Assembly (NCBI RefSeq): GCF_025699065.1
Contig: NZ_JAILWF010000006.1
Location: 1-64,000 of the forward strand
From: Nitrosarchaeum sp.
GTDB taxonomy: Archaea > Thermoproteota > Nitrososphaeria > Nitrososphaerales > Nitrosopumilaceae
DNA length: 64,000 nucleotides
Direction: 5' to 3'
Shown: positions 1-8,242 of the stretch, in pieces
Position numbering within the stretch: position 1 is the first letter of the stretch
Layout: each line of letters starts with the position of its first letter
Made by a program: the position numbers and the translations under genes
Notes under the pieces: model-generated
Told to the model about the DNA's origin: nothing
Seen by the model: the letters and a program-made list of their open reading frames with translations, nothing else
Databases searched by the model: none

Positions 1-807
1 GATGTAGTTCCTCCAACTGACACTGATGGTGATGGCATTCCAGATTCTTCAGATTCTTGTCCTACACAAGATGAAACGATAAACGGATTTGAAGATTCAG
101 ATGGTTGTCCAGATGTAGTTCCTCCAAAAGATACTGATAATGATGGAATTGATGATAAAATAGATCAATGTCCTACTCAAGCTGAAACATTTAACGGGAT
201 TGAAGATTCAGATGGTTGTCCAGATGTAACAGCACCTAAAGATACTGATAATGATGGAATTGATGATAAAATAGATCAATGTCCTACTCAAGCTGAAACA
301 TTTAACGGGATTGAAGATTCAGATGGTTGTCCAGATGTAGCTACACTTCAAGACTCTGATAAAGATGGAATTATCAATTCTGCAGATCTTTGTCCGCGTT
401 CTCCTGAAACATTTAACGGATTTGAAGATTCAGACGGTTGTCCAGATAATTCACCTGTAATTGATACTGACGGTGATTTGATCATTGATACACTTGATCA
501 ATGTCCAACCCAATCTGAAACTGTTAATGGCTTTCAGGATTCAGATGGTTGTCCAGATGTAGCCCAACCAACTGACACTGATGGTGATGGCATTCCAGAT
601 TCTATTGATTCTTGTCCAACCCAATCTGAAACTGTTAATGGCTTTCAGGATTTAGATGGCTGTCCTGATATCATTCCAACAACTGATTCCACTCCAATTT
701 CTGAATCTGAGGATGATAACTCTCTATTGCAATGGACTGCTGTAATAGCTTCTGTTATTACTGCTGTAGGTGCAATTGGAGCTGCAAAATTAAGAAAATC
801 CTCTTAA
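1..807 (+). CDS. Thrombospondin type 3 repeat surface protein, C-terminal part (5' end outside window)
   Basis: The frame is open from the first base, so this is the 3' part of a larger gene. The visible 268 residues are about seven repeats of 35-37 residues built on the pattern D-x-D-x-D-G-I-x-D, then a Cys-Pro, then N-G-F/I-x-D-x-D-G-C-P-D. This is the thrombospondin type 3 pattern: Asp-rich loops bind calcium and the paired cysteines of each repeat may form disulfides. After the repeats come an acidic spacer and a hydrophobic segment of about 20 residues, ending in a short basic tail (KLRKSS). That is a C-terminal membrane anchor, so the repeats should face outward. The N-terminal domain, and hence the specific role (adhesion, cell-surface structure), cannot be judged here. 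Confidence 0.85.
   Translation, partial: DVVPPTDTDGDGIPDSSDSCPTQDETINGFEDSDGCPDVVPPKDTDNDGIDDKIDQCPTQAETFNGIEDSDGCPDVTAPKDTDNDGIDDKIDQCPTQAETFNGIEDSDGCPDVATLQDSDKDGIINSADLCPRSPETFNGFEDSDGCPDNSPVIDTDGDLIIDTLDQCPTQSETVNGFQDSDGCPDVAQPTDTDGDGIPDSIDSCPTQSETVNGFQDLDGCPDIIPTTDSTPISESEDDNSLLQWTAVIASVITAVGAIGAAKLRKSS
127..339 (+). repeat. Tandem 111-bp coding repeat, two units identical over 102 bp
   Basis: Bases 127-228 and 238-339 read the same and are offset by 111 bp, which is 37 codons or one calcium-binding repeat. The last two repeats, near 502 and 613, also keep the 111-bp period with few changes. Identity at the DNA level points to recent duplication or gene conversion. Confidence 0.85.
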
Positions 808-884
808 TTCCAAGTTTGTAATTAAACCAAACATTTAATGCCAAAAATTATTTTTATGATAATAATTGGTTTGCACGCCAACAA

Positions 885-920
885 TCCAGAAAGAATCATT
901 CAAAAGTGGTTCTTTCTGGA
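885..920 (+). other. Perfect 11-bp inverted repeat (hairpin)
   Basis: TCCAGAAAGAA (885-895) and TTCTTTCTGGA (910-920) are perfect inverted copies around a 14-base loop. The hairpin lies 78 bases after the repeat-protein stop and ends six bases before the ATG of the next small gene. It could terminate the upstream transcript or sit in the leader of the 52-residue gene. No long T run follows it on the plus strand, so the role is open. Confidence 0.55.
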
Positions 921-926
921 ATTTTA

Positions 927-1085
927 ATGAGGTTTGAATTATTGTTATCTGAAGGATTATCTAATTTTTCTTTATACTCTATTGAAATTGGACAAATAGC
1001 ATTTGTTACTGCTGTAATAGTACTGTCTGTATCTGTATGTGTTAAAATTATTAAAAATAAAAAAAACAAGAAAAAATCATATTAA
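927..1085 (+). CDS. Small single-pass membrane protein, 52 aa
   Basis: An ATG at 927 opens 52 codons. The product has an amphipathic N-terminus, one hydrophobic segment at about residues 21-38 (ending in VTAVIVLSVSVCV), and a lysine/asparagine-rich tail that would stay in the cytoplasm by the positive-inside rule. The ATG follows directly after the hairpin at 885-920. No family is recognised. The clear membrane segment with a basic tail argues for a real gene, but the short length limits certainty. Confidence 0.5.
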   Translation: MRFELLLSEGLSNFSLYSIEIGQIAFVTAVIVLSVSVCVKIIKNKKNKKKSY

Positions 1086-1158
1086 ATTCTCAATCAAAAC
1101 ATTTTTCTATAATTTTCTTAACTATTACTCTAAGTTATTATATTCAAACAAACTCTAA

Positions 1159-1488
1159 ATGTTTATGCATATAGAATATGAGGAATTTGATTCAATTGAG
1201 GATATTTTCTTGTATATGGCAGCTGCTGCACCACCCATGAAAAATACTATGCCTATTAATTCCTATAAAGGATTTATCATGGCATTTATTCCACTTAGTC
1301 CTTCAAGCGGTGATTCATATCTTATGATTTATGCTAAAGGTGCTCTTGAAACAGGCATTTATGAATTTGATATTAATTCAAAATCTTTCAAAAAAGTAAA
1401 TGCAATTGAAAGGGCAGATAAAAATTACTTTATTTCTTTAACCCCCAAAAGAAATACTATCGCAGATGAAGCAGTTAAAAATCTATAA
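1159..1488 (+). CDS. Conserved-looking hypothetical protein, 109 aa
   Basis: I do not recognise this protein. It has a short acidic start, a small hydrophobic patch (MAAAAPPM, about residues 20-27), a mixed alpha/beta core and no signal peptide or membrane segment, so it should be cytoplasmic. An AT-rich TATA-like stretch (about 1135-1145) lies some 20 bases before the ATG, fitting a leaderless mRNA. A second in-frame ATG two codons later is an alternative start. The gene converges on the radical SAM gene and overlaps its 3' end by six bases. Confidence 0.65.
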   Translation: MFMHIEYEEFDSIEDIFLYMAAAAPPMKNTMPINSYKGFIMAFIPLSPSSGDSYLMIYAKGALETGIYEFDINSKSFKKVNAIERADKNYFISLTPKRNTIADEAVKNL

Positions 1489-3096
1489 TTTTTTCGTTTG
1501 AATTTTTGGAGCCGTCACAGATCTACTTCTGGCATATTTATCAATAATTTCGTCTGGAGTTCTTCCATTGAATAGATCTTTACATAATCCTCTTAGATAT
1601 CTCATTATTGCCCATGTACCTGCTTTTAGAATTCCATACATGAATACTTTCATTGGTGGACCATATGTCTTATTTCTAAGAATAATTGGAATGATGTCAT
1701 TAATTACACGAAGATTGTTTTCCCAACATTTCCAAAATAATGTAAACTGGGCCTCATTCAAATTTCCAAAATGCATTGAGTTCTTTTCACTAAAGTCTTG
1801 ATAAAGTAATGGTGCAACTAGTCCTCTGAAATTCATTTCTCTAAAGTCACTCATCATATCAATAGTGTATTGTACATCGTCTGGTGTTTCATCTGGCCAT
1901 CCTATGATAATTGTCGCAGCTGGGAACCAATGATTGTCATTCAAAATTTTTGCTCCTTCTCTTACCACACTACCCCATTCTTCAGGAGCAAATGGTCTTG
2001 TTTTCACACCTAGATGTTTTTTTACCATGTTTGGTGCAACTGTCTCAATTCCCAAATTTGTTGCAAGCCATCTACCGGTTTCATCTTGTTTGTTAATCCT
2101 TGAAATTTGTCGCATTAGCTCTGGATCTGCAGCAACTGCTGAAAAAGTCATATGTGTAGTTCCTATAAAATTGGCTCCCAATCCTTTTAGTCCTTTCCAA
2201 AGTTCTGTTATGGCATCTCTATTTGGAATAAAGTCTCTATTATCGCATCCATAAAGTAACATCTCATCAGAATGGAGCCATACTGAATCAAATCCGTAAT
2301 CTAAATTGATCTTTGCTTCATACTGTAATCTTTCTAATGGTAAATCTTTCTTTGATCTTTTATTTACATCACAAAAATCACACCCTCTACCGCATCCTCT
2401 CATTGCTTCAATGAGTGAATTTATTGTTGGCCCTTCAATAACTGGAATATTTTGTATATTTTTTACAAAACAATGCATTAATTCTGGTGCATCGCCTTTT
2501 TCTAAATCATGAAATAAATCCAAAGCTAATTCATCAGCTTCCCCTACGACTACAGTATCTATTCCGTGAATTTGCATTCTATCCGATTTTGCAAGTTCCC
2601 ATGCACCGTTTCCACCAACTACCACATGAAAATCGTATTTCTTTTTTAATTGAATAATATTTGCACACATTTTTTTGAATTTCATAGCAACATAAGATAA
2701 TTTTTCAGGTGACATTGTTGTTGTAACTGGTGCCATTCCCAAAGGATCCATCACATTGATTCCAACTACTTTGGTATCTGGTCCAATTGATTTTTCTAAC
2801 ATCTCTGGATTTGCAATAAAAACTTCATCGCGTTTGTATCCTTGAAGTAATGCACTTTCCACTCTTCTTAATCCAACTTGAGCAACTTTTGATTCTCCTG
2901 TAATTGGATCTGTTTCAACTGGAGGACAGAAAACTTTGTCAAACACCCATTCTGGAAGGACTTCATATGGTCCACAGGCAATAAATCCATAAAGAAAATT
3001 TCCTCTATAATTTGTCATTAAACTACGATCAGCAGTTAGAACAATTCGTTTTCCAGCCAATATTAACAAGATTCGTTCTAGTATGGTATATATCAT
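1483..3096 (-). CDS. Radical SAM enzyme with N-terminal B12-binding-like region
   Basis: The 537-residue protein has a radical SAM core starting with C235-x3-C239-x2-C242 (CGRGCDFC), which would hold the [4Fe-4S] cluster that cleaves S-adenosylmethionine. Residues 105-200 look like a Rossmann-type, B12-binding-like region, with the stretches VVGINVMDPLG and VVVGGNGAWEL and a GEADE motif. This layout matches B12-binding radical SAM proteins of archaea, which include the GDGT ring synthases (Grs) and other lipid-modifying enzymes. Because thaumarchaeal membrane lipids carry rings, Grs-like activity is a reasonable guess, but the sequence alone does not prove it. It may be a single-gene transcript; larB lies downstream on the same strand but belongs to a different function. 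Confidence 0.8.
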   Translation of the reverse strand: MIYTILERILLILAGKRIVLTADRSLMTNYRGNFLYGFIACGPYEVLPEWVFDKVFCPPVETDPITGESKVAQVGLRRVESALLQGYKRDEVFIANPEMLEKSIGPDTKVVGINVMDPLGMAPVTTTMSPEKLSYVAMKFKKMCANIIQLKKKYDFHVVVGGNGAWELAKSDRMQIHGIDTVVVGEADELALDLFHDLEKGDAPELMHCFVKNIQNIPVIEGPTINSLIEAMRGCGRGCDFCDVNKRSKKDLPLERLQYEAKINLDYGFDSVWLHSDEMLLYGCDNRDFIPNRDAITELWKGLKGLGANFIGTTHMTFSAVAADPELMRQISRINKQDETGRWLATNLGIETVAPNMVKKHLGVKTRPFAPEEWGSVVREGAKILNDNHWFPAATIIIGWPDETPDDVQYTIDMMSDFREMNFRGLVAPLLYQDFSEKNSMHFGNLNEAQFTLFWKCWENNLRVINDIIPIILRNKTYGPPMKVFMYGILKAGTWAIMRYLRGLCKDLFNGRTPDEIIDKYARSRSVTAPKIQTKKL

Positions 3097-3133
3097 TTAC
3101 GAGGTAAATTTGCTAATAATTTTCTATAACCTC

Positions 3134-3925
3134 TCAATTAGTGTTGCTTTGTACTGATTTTTGTATTACTCTATTTGCTATATTTGCAGATATTGCACCA
3201 GCCGCAATACCGTTGTCTATATTGACCACTGATAATCCTAACGAACAACTTTGTAACATTGAAGCCAGCGCAGCTATGCCTTTTCCACCATATCCATATC
3301 CAACGGAAGTTGGTATTCCTATTACTGGAATATCTACCATTGATGAAACTAGAGTGGCTAATGCTCCTTCCATTCCTGCAACTACAATAATGCAATCAAC
3401 TTCTTCATTTACCATTTCTTTTAAAATTGGAAATATTCTTTGAATTCCAGCAACCCCGACATCATAGCTCGTAATGCATTTACAATTCATTGCTTCACAC
3501 ATTAATCTAGCTTCTTCAGCAACTCCTATATCTGATGTTCCAGCTGCCAATATGCCTACTTTTCCGCCTTTGGATTTAATTTGTTTTTTAAAAAGTACTA
3601 TAGTTGATGAATTTTTTCCAGTTTTAATTTTTATTTTTAATTTTTTTGCAAATGCTAAAATTTTTGAATAATCTTCTTTTTTGATTCTTGAAACTACCAC
3701 TGAATTAGTTTTCTCTAATGTTTTTTGAATAATTTTTTCAATTTCATCTATTTTTTTACTTTCTGCAAAAATTACTTCTGGTATTCCTTTACGCTTTCTT
3801 CTATTAATATCAATTTTGGCAATACCTTCTATTTCCTCAATTGAATATAGTGATAATAGTTTTTTTGCTTTATCTAATGAAATTTTTCCTTTTTCCAATG
3901 ATTTTAAAATTTCATGAATTTCCAA
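3134..3925 (-). CDS. larB: LarB, pyridinium-3,5-biscarboxylic acid mononucleotide synthase
   Basis: LarB carries out the first step of nickel-pincer nucleotide (NPN) synthesis, carboxylating and hydrolysing nicotinic acid adenine dinucleotide. The 263 residues include the N-terminal signature RRKRKGIPEVIFAESK (42-57) and, from about residue 120, an AIR-carboxylase (PurE)-like domain with AAGTSDIGVAEEA (127-139), SYDVGVAGIQR and GIPTSVGYGYGGKG. The length is typical of the family. It lies 33 bp downstream of mdh on the same strand, so the two may be co-transcribed. larC and larE follow on the opposite strand beyond mdh, so the pathway genes form a divergent cluster. No LarA (lactate racemase) lies in the window. 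Confidence 0.9.
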   Translation of the reverse strand: MEIHEILKSLEKGKISLDKAKKLLSLYSIEEIEGIAKIDINRRKRKGIPEVIFAESKKIDEIEKIIQKTLEKTNSVVVSRIKKEDYSKILAFAKKLKIKIKTGKNSSTIVLFKKQIKSKGGKVGILAAGTSDIGVAEEARLMCEAMNCKCITSYDVGVAGIQRIFPILKEMVNEEVDCIIVVAGMEGALATLVSSMVDIPVIGIPTSVGYGYGGKGIAALASMLQSCSLGLSVVNIDNGIAAGAISANIANRVIQKSVQSNTN

Positions 3926-3958
3926 TAATGTTTCATCTATGTTTGAATAAAAAAATGC

Positions 3959-4873
3959 TTAGATCTGTATGCCTGAAATTGCACTTTTAACATTTTGTAT
4001 CCCTGCATCAAATGATTGTTTTTCTTCAGCATTTAGGTCAAGTTCAATTATTTTTTCAACACCTTTCTTGCCAATTACCGCAGGAACACCTATTGTGACA
4101 TCTGAATGCCCATATTCCCCATCAAGATATGTTGCAACTGGTATCACTTGTTTTCTATCTCTAACAACAGATTCAATCATCGCCGAGATTGCATTACCGG
4201 GTGCATGGACAGTTGCGCCTTTTAACTCAATTACCTTAGCTGCAACCTGTTTTGTATTTTGTACAAGTTCATCTAGTTTTTGTTTTGGTAGAAACGAAGA
4301 AAGTGGAATTCCAGAAACCGATGAAAATCTTGGCAATGGTAACATATTTTCACCATGTTCTCCAATTACAAGTGCTCTAATAGAATCACGTGAATATCCT
4401 GTAGCTTCATGAATAAATTGTCTGAATCTCGATAAATCTAGCATTCCTCCCATTCCAAAAACTCTGCTTCTATCAAATCCTGATACCTTGTAAGTAATGT
4501 ATGCCATTGGATCAAGTGGGTTTGTCACGGGAATTATCATGGAGTCATTTGCATATTTTTTGATATTTTCTACGACACTTTTTACAATAGTTGCATTAAT
4601 TTTTAAAAGATCCATTCTTGTCATTCCTGGTTTTCTTCCAGAACCAGCAACAACGACTACTATCTTAGAACCTTTCATATCTTCAAAATTATTTGATCCT
4701 TTTACTTCTACATCTATTCCTTGTTCTGACAACATGTGATTGATATCCATTGCCTCTCCTTGCGGTAATCCTTCTGCCACGTCGAGTAAAAGTATTTGAT
4801 CATCTAATCGCTTTAATGCTGAGAATAGCGCTGCATCTCCACCAACTTTTCCTGAACCAATTATTGTAATCAT
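3959..4873 (-). CDS. mdh: Malate dehydrogenase (LDH-like family)
   Basis: This 304-residue cytoplasmic enzyme interconverts malate and oxaloacetate with NAD(P). It shows the nucleotide-binding GSGKVG (6-11) with Asp31 ending the second strand, the substrate loop with Arg80 and Arg86 (GRKPGMTR), the NP motif (VTNPLD, 116-121) and the catalytic His173 in GEHGEN. Arginine in the loop fits malate rather than lactate. The role is in the TCA cycle or in carbon flow linked to the hydroxypropionate/hydroxybutyrate pathway. It heads a minus-strand pair with larB and is divergent from larC across 185 bp. Confidence 0.92.
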   Translation of the reverse strand: MITIIGSGKVGGDAALFSALKRLDDQILLLDVAEGLPQGEAMDINHMLSEQGIDVEVKGSNNFEDMKGSKIVVVVAGSGRKPGMTRMDLLKINATIVKSVVENIKKYANDSMIIPVTNPLDPMAYITYKVSGFDRSRVFGMGGMLDLSRFRQFIHEATGYSRDSIRALVIGEHGENMLPLPRFSSVSGIPLSSFLPKQKLDELVQNTKQVAAKVIELKGATVHAPGNAISAMIESVVRDRKQVIPVATYLDGEYGHSDVTIGVPAVIGKKGVEKIIELDLNAEEKQSFDAGIQNVKSAISGIQI

Positions 4874-4982
4874 AAAAGGAGCAGAAAATTTTCAATAATT
4901 AAATCTAATGAAATTTAGCTCTGGTAAGAAAGTGGAGGTTACTCGTTAAAAATTCTAGATGGTAAGTTTCGGGGGTTGTAAA

Positions 4983-4999
4983 TTCTAGTTTTTCTAGAA
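4983..4999. repeat. 6-bp inverted repeat in the mdh/larC intergenic region
   Basis: TTCTAG (4983-4988) and CTAGAA (4994-4999) flank a T5 loop, and another copy of ATTCTAGA lies near 4951. The elements sit between the divergent mdh and larC promoters. They could be operator half-sites, but the motif is short and AT-rich, so this is weak. Confidence 0.25.
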
Positions 5000-5028
5000 A
5001 TGGAAATTTTTTATCTATTTAGACAGAA

Positions 5029-5036
5029 TTTATATG
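5029..5036 (+). promoter_or_regulatory. TATA box of larC
   Basis: TTTATATG starts 30 bases before the larC ATG. The usual archaeal spacing puts the transcription start within a few bases of the ATG, so the mRNA is probably leaderless. Confidence 0.55.
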
Positions 5037-5058
5037 CATTTTTGATAATTTTTAATCT

Positions 5059-6291
5059 ATGGTTATTGTTATTGATCCTCAAATAGCAGGCATATCTGGA
5101 GATATGATTCTCTGTTCTTTAGTGGATTTAGGTGCAAATAAAACCAAAATTATCAATGGGCTTAAACAATCTGAAAAATTTCTTTCAAATTCAACTATCA
5201 AACAAATTGATTTTAAAAAAATAGATAAACATGGAATAGAATCCACTTCATTATTTTTAGAAATTGATGAACACGTTCATGAAAGAAAAGGTACTGAAAT
5301 TAAAAAAGCAATTATGGATTCTGCAAATGAGATTGGTCTTTCTAACAAAGCAAAATTTTTTGCAGAATCATGCATTGATACATTAATTTCATCTGAATCT
5401 AAAATTCATGGACTTCCTTTTGAATCAGTTCATTTTCACGAAGCATCTAGTATTGATACTTTGATAGATATTGTTGGAACTGCAATAGCTATGGATGATT
5501 TAGCGTTATTTGATGAAGATATTATTTGCATGCCAATTGCTGTAGGTGGAGGAACTGTGACATTTTCTCATGGAACCATGTCAAACCCTGCAAGTGCAAT
5601 TATTCAAATCTTGAAAAATTCTAAATTCTCAATTCATGGTGGCCAAGTAAAAGATGAATTAACTACTCCTACTGGTGCTAGCATTCTTGTACATCTAGCA
5701 AAAACATCAATGGATTTCTATCCTTCAATGGAAATAATCTCTGTTGGATATGGTGCAGGAAAAAAAGAATTTGATGAATTTTCTAATGTTTTAAAGATTG
5801 TAAAAGGTATTCAAAAAAATAACTTTCAATTGGATTCTGTTAAAATTTTAGAAACTAATGTTGATGACGTCTCTGGAGAAATCATGGGAAATTTAATTGA
5901 AAAAATTATGAATAAAGGTGCTAGAGATGTTTCCATTTACAATGGTATTACTAAAAAAGGAAGACCCACAAATCTCATATCTGTCATATGTGATGATTCA
6001 TCACTTCATGAAATTATGGAACTTCTAGTAATTGAAACTGGAACTTTGGGAATTCGTGTAAGTACTTCAGATCGTTTTATTGTGCCAAGAAAAATTCATA
6101 ATATTAAACTAATTTTTGATAATAATGAATTTTTAGTAAAATACAAGGTTTCATCTTTTAAAGGAAAAAATGATTTTAAAATTGAATTTGATGATTTAAA
6201 ATTGATCTCAAATACCTTAAACAAATCAATAAAGGAAACAGAATCATTGATTAGAAAAGAGATTATGAAATTAAATGTTAATTATGACTAA
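5059..6291 (+). CDS. larC: LarC, nickel insertion protein of NPN cofactor synthesis
   Basis: LarC is a CTP-dependent nickel-inserting cyclometallase that completes the nickel-pincer nucleotide. The 410-residue protein has the family start IDPQIAGISGDMI, His72 and His74 in EHVHE, His125 and His127 in VHFHEASSIDTLIDIVG, the MSNPASA segment and the C-terminal LETNVDDVSGE block. Here larC is one uninterrupted frame; in Lactobacillus plantarum the gene needs a frameshift to join larC1 and larC2. The last bases overlap larE, which suggests translational coupling. A TATA box lies directly upstream. Confidence 0.92.
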   Translation: MVIVIDPQIAGISGDMILCSLVDLGANKTKIINGLKQSEKFLSNSTIKQIDFKKIDKHGIESTSLFLEIDEHVHERKGTEIKKAIMDSANEIGLSNKAKFFAESCIDTLISSESKIHGLPFESVHFHEASSIDTLIDIVGTAIAMDDLALFDEDIICMPIAVGGGTVTFSHGTMSNPASAIIQILKNSKFSIHGGQVKDELTTPTGASILVHLAKTSMDFYPSMEIISVGYGAGKKEFDEFSNVLKIVKGIQKNNFQLDSVKILETNVDDVSGEIMGNLIEKIMNKGARDVSIYNGITKKGRPTNLISVICDDSSLHEIMELLVIETGTLGIRVSTSDRFIVPRKIHNIKLIFDNNEFLVKYKVSSFKGKNDFKIEFDDLKLISNTLNKSIKETESLIRKEIMKLNVNYD

Positions 6292-7081
6292 ACTTGATAA
6301 TCTTATTGATTGGTTTGGAACAAAGAAAAAGGTAATGATAGCTCTTTCTGGTGGTGTAGATAGTGCGCTTGTCGCTTATGCTGCATTTCAAAAATTAGGT
6401 GCATCTGCAATTGCAGTTACTGCAGACTACAAAACCTTGTCAAAAGAAGAACTAGAAACCGCCAAACAGATTTGTTCAGAAATAGGAATCCAGCAAATTC
6501 TTTTAGACTACGATGAGCTCCAAAATGAAGAATTTGTAAAGAATTCTTCGGATCGTTGTTTTCATTGTAGATTGGAATTAGGTGATCATTTGGTTAATCT
6601 TGCCAAAAAACATGATGTTGAATTAATTGTTGATGGGACTAACTTAGATGATTTAGGAGAATATCGTCCAGGAATTGAAGCCTTAAAAAACAATGGCATT
6701 AGAAGTCCTTTAGTAGAAACCAATTTTACCAAAAATGAAATTCGAATAACTGCAAAACTTGTAGGATTGTCCGTATATGATAAACCATCAAATTCTTGTT
6801 TAGCCTCACGAATTCCTTGGGGCCAGAGAGTAACAAATGAAAAATTAATTAGAATTGAATTAGGTGAAACATTTGTTAAACAAATTACAAATGTAAGACA
6901 AGTTAGAGTACGAGATCTAAATGGTATTGCAAAAATCGAAGTGGAGAAAGATAAAATATTTCTTCTTCAAGGTGATGCTTTGGAAGAAATTACTAAAAAA
7001 TTAACGTTGATAGGATTTCAATCCGTTAAAGTAGATCCTGATGGATATAGACCTGGAAAAATTAATGTGATTGCAGATTGA
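6284..7081 (+). CDS. larE: LarE, sulfur transferase of NPN cofactor synthesis
   Basis: LarE adenylates the pyridinium dicarboxylate mononucleotide and inserts sulfur. The protein has the PP-loop SGGVDS (about residues 25-30 from the upstream ATG at 6275), the CxxC pair RCFHC (95/98), VDGTNLDDLGEYRPG and SNSCLASR with Cys175. That last Cys corresponds by motif to Cys176 of L. plantarum LarE, the residue that gives up its sulfur. With three cysteines this protein could instead hold an iron-sulfur cluster that carries replaceable sulfide, as shown for some LarE proteins; that is inference. I prefer the ATG at 6284 (MTKLDN), which overlaps the larC stop by eight bases; 6275 is the alternative. 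The stop overlaps the start of the cysteine desulfurase gene. Confidence 0.9.
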   Translation: MTKLDNLIDWFGTKKKVMIALSGGVDSALVAYAAFQKLGASAIAVTADYKTLSKEELETAKQICSEIGIQQILLDYDELQNEEFVKNSSDRCFHCRLELGDHLVNLAKKHDVELIVDGTNLDDLGEYRPGIEALKNNGIRSPLVETNFTKNEIRITAKLVGLSVYDKPSNSCLASRIPWGQRVTNEKLIRIELGETFVKQITNVRQVRVRDLNGIAKIEVEKDKIFLLQGDALEEITKKLTLIGFQSVKVDPDGYRPGKINVIAD

Positions 7082-8235
7082 TATATCTTGACAATGCAGC
7101 ATCCACACAAATTCATGACGATGTTTTAGATGCAATGCTACCTTATCTTAAAGAACAATATGGTAATCCTTCATCAATACATCGATATGGTAGATTGGCT
7201 CATAAAGCTATAGAAAAAGCTAGAAAACAAATCGCATCCTTGATTAATGCAGACCCATCAGAAATTTTCCTTACATCTGGTGGCACTGAATCTAATAATA
7301 TGGCACTTTGGGGAATTGCATCAAAAAAACCTTCTTCTAAAATAATTACTTCTTCAATTGAACACGACGCAATATTAGAACCATGTAAAAAATTAGTCAA
7401 AAGTGGATTTGATGTTCTTTATTTGCCTGTTGACAATCACGGTGTTGTAAATCTAGGTACACTAAAAAATTCTCTTTCAGACGATGTATGTCTTGTTTCA
7501 ATAATGTTTGCTAATAATGAAATAGGAACGATTGAACCAATTGCAAAAATTGCTCAACTGTGTAATGAACAAAAAATTCTATTTCATACTGATGCTGTTC
7601 AGGCTGTAGGAAAAACTCTAATTGATGTAAAGCAATTAGGTATAGATTTACTTTCTATCTCATCTCATAAAATTAATGGACCTAAAGGTGTGGGTGCATT
7701 ATACATCCGACATGGAATTGATTTAGATCCCCTAATTTTAGGTGGAGGTCAAGAACATGGTTTACGCTCAGGAACCGAAAATGTGGCAAATATTGTAGGG
7801 TTTGGAAGAGCATGTGAGATTGCTAAGCTCCATCTTGTTGAGAATATCTCCTACATGAAAAAACTTCGTGACATCCTTATTGCAAAAATCATCAATGAGA
7901 TTCCATATGTTACACTTAATGGTGACATTGAAAATCGTTTACCAAATAATGCGCATTTTACTTTTCTTGGTGTTGCAGGTGAAGACTTGATTATAAAACT
8001 AGATGAGTATGGCATAGCCGCGTCTACTGGTTCTGCATGTTCAGTTCACACCCAAAAAGCATCTCATGTTTTACAAGCGATGGGTTTTTCACATGAACAA
8101 ATTACTGGTTCATTAAGACTTTCTTTGGGTGTATTTAACAACGAACAACAAATAGATGAAACAGTAAATATCTTGAAAAAAGTAACTACTGAGTTACGTT
8201 CTGTTTCACCATTTAAAGAAAAATACTCTTTTTGA
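7078..8235 (+). CDS. Cysteine desulfurase, NifS/IscS type
   Basis: This PLP enzyme takes sulfur from cysteine as a persulfide for Fe-S clusters, thiolated tRNA or other sulfur acceptors. Visible features are the start YLDNAAST, the cofactor-contacting TSGGTESNN and HTDAVQA, the PLP lysine Lys198 in SSHKINGPKG, and the persulfide Cys321 in STGSACS, followed by SLRLSLG near the C-terminus. The 385-residue length is typical. It starts with TTG at 7078, overlapping the larE stop by four bases, so it is probably translated together with larE. That position suggests it supplies sulfur to LarE, though general Fe-S cluster duty is equally possible. Confidence 0.93.
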   Translation: MIYLDNAASTQIHDDVLDAMLPYLKEQYGNPSSIHRYGRLAHKAIEKARKQIASLINADPSEIFLTSGGTESNNMALWGIASKKPSSKIITSSIEHDAILEPCKKLVKSGFDVLYLPVDNHGVVNLGTLKNSLSDDVCLVSIMFANNEIGTIEPIAKIAQLCNEQKILFHTDAVQAVGKTLIDVKQLGIDLLSISSHKINGPKGVGALYIRHGIDLDPLILGGGQEHGLRSGTENVANIVGFGRACEIAKLHLVENISYMKKLRDILIAKIINEIPYVTLNGDIENRLPNNAHFTFLGVAGEDLIIKLDEYGIAASTGSACSVHTQKASHVLQAMGFSHEQITGSLRLSLGVFNNEQQIDETVNILKKVTTELRSVSPFKEKYSF

Positions 8236-8242
8236 TTAAATC

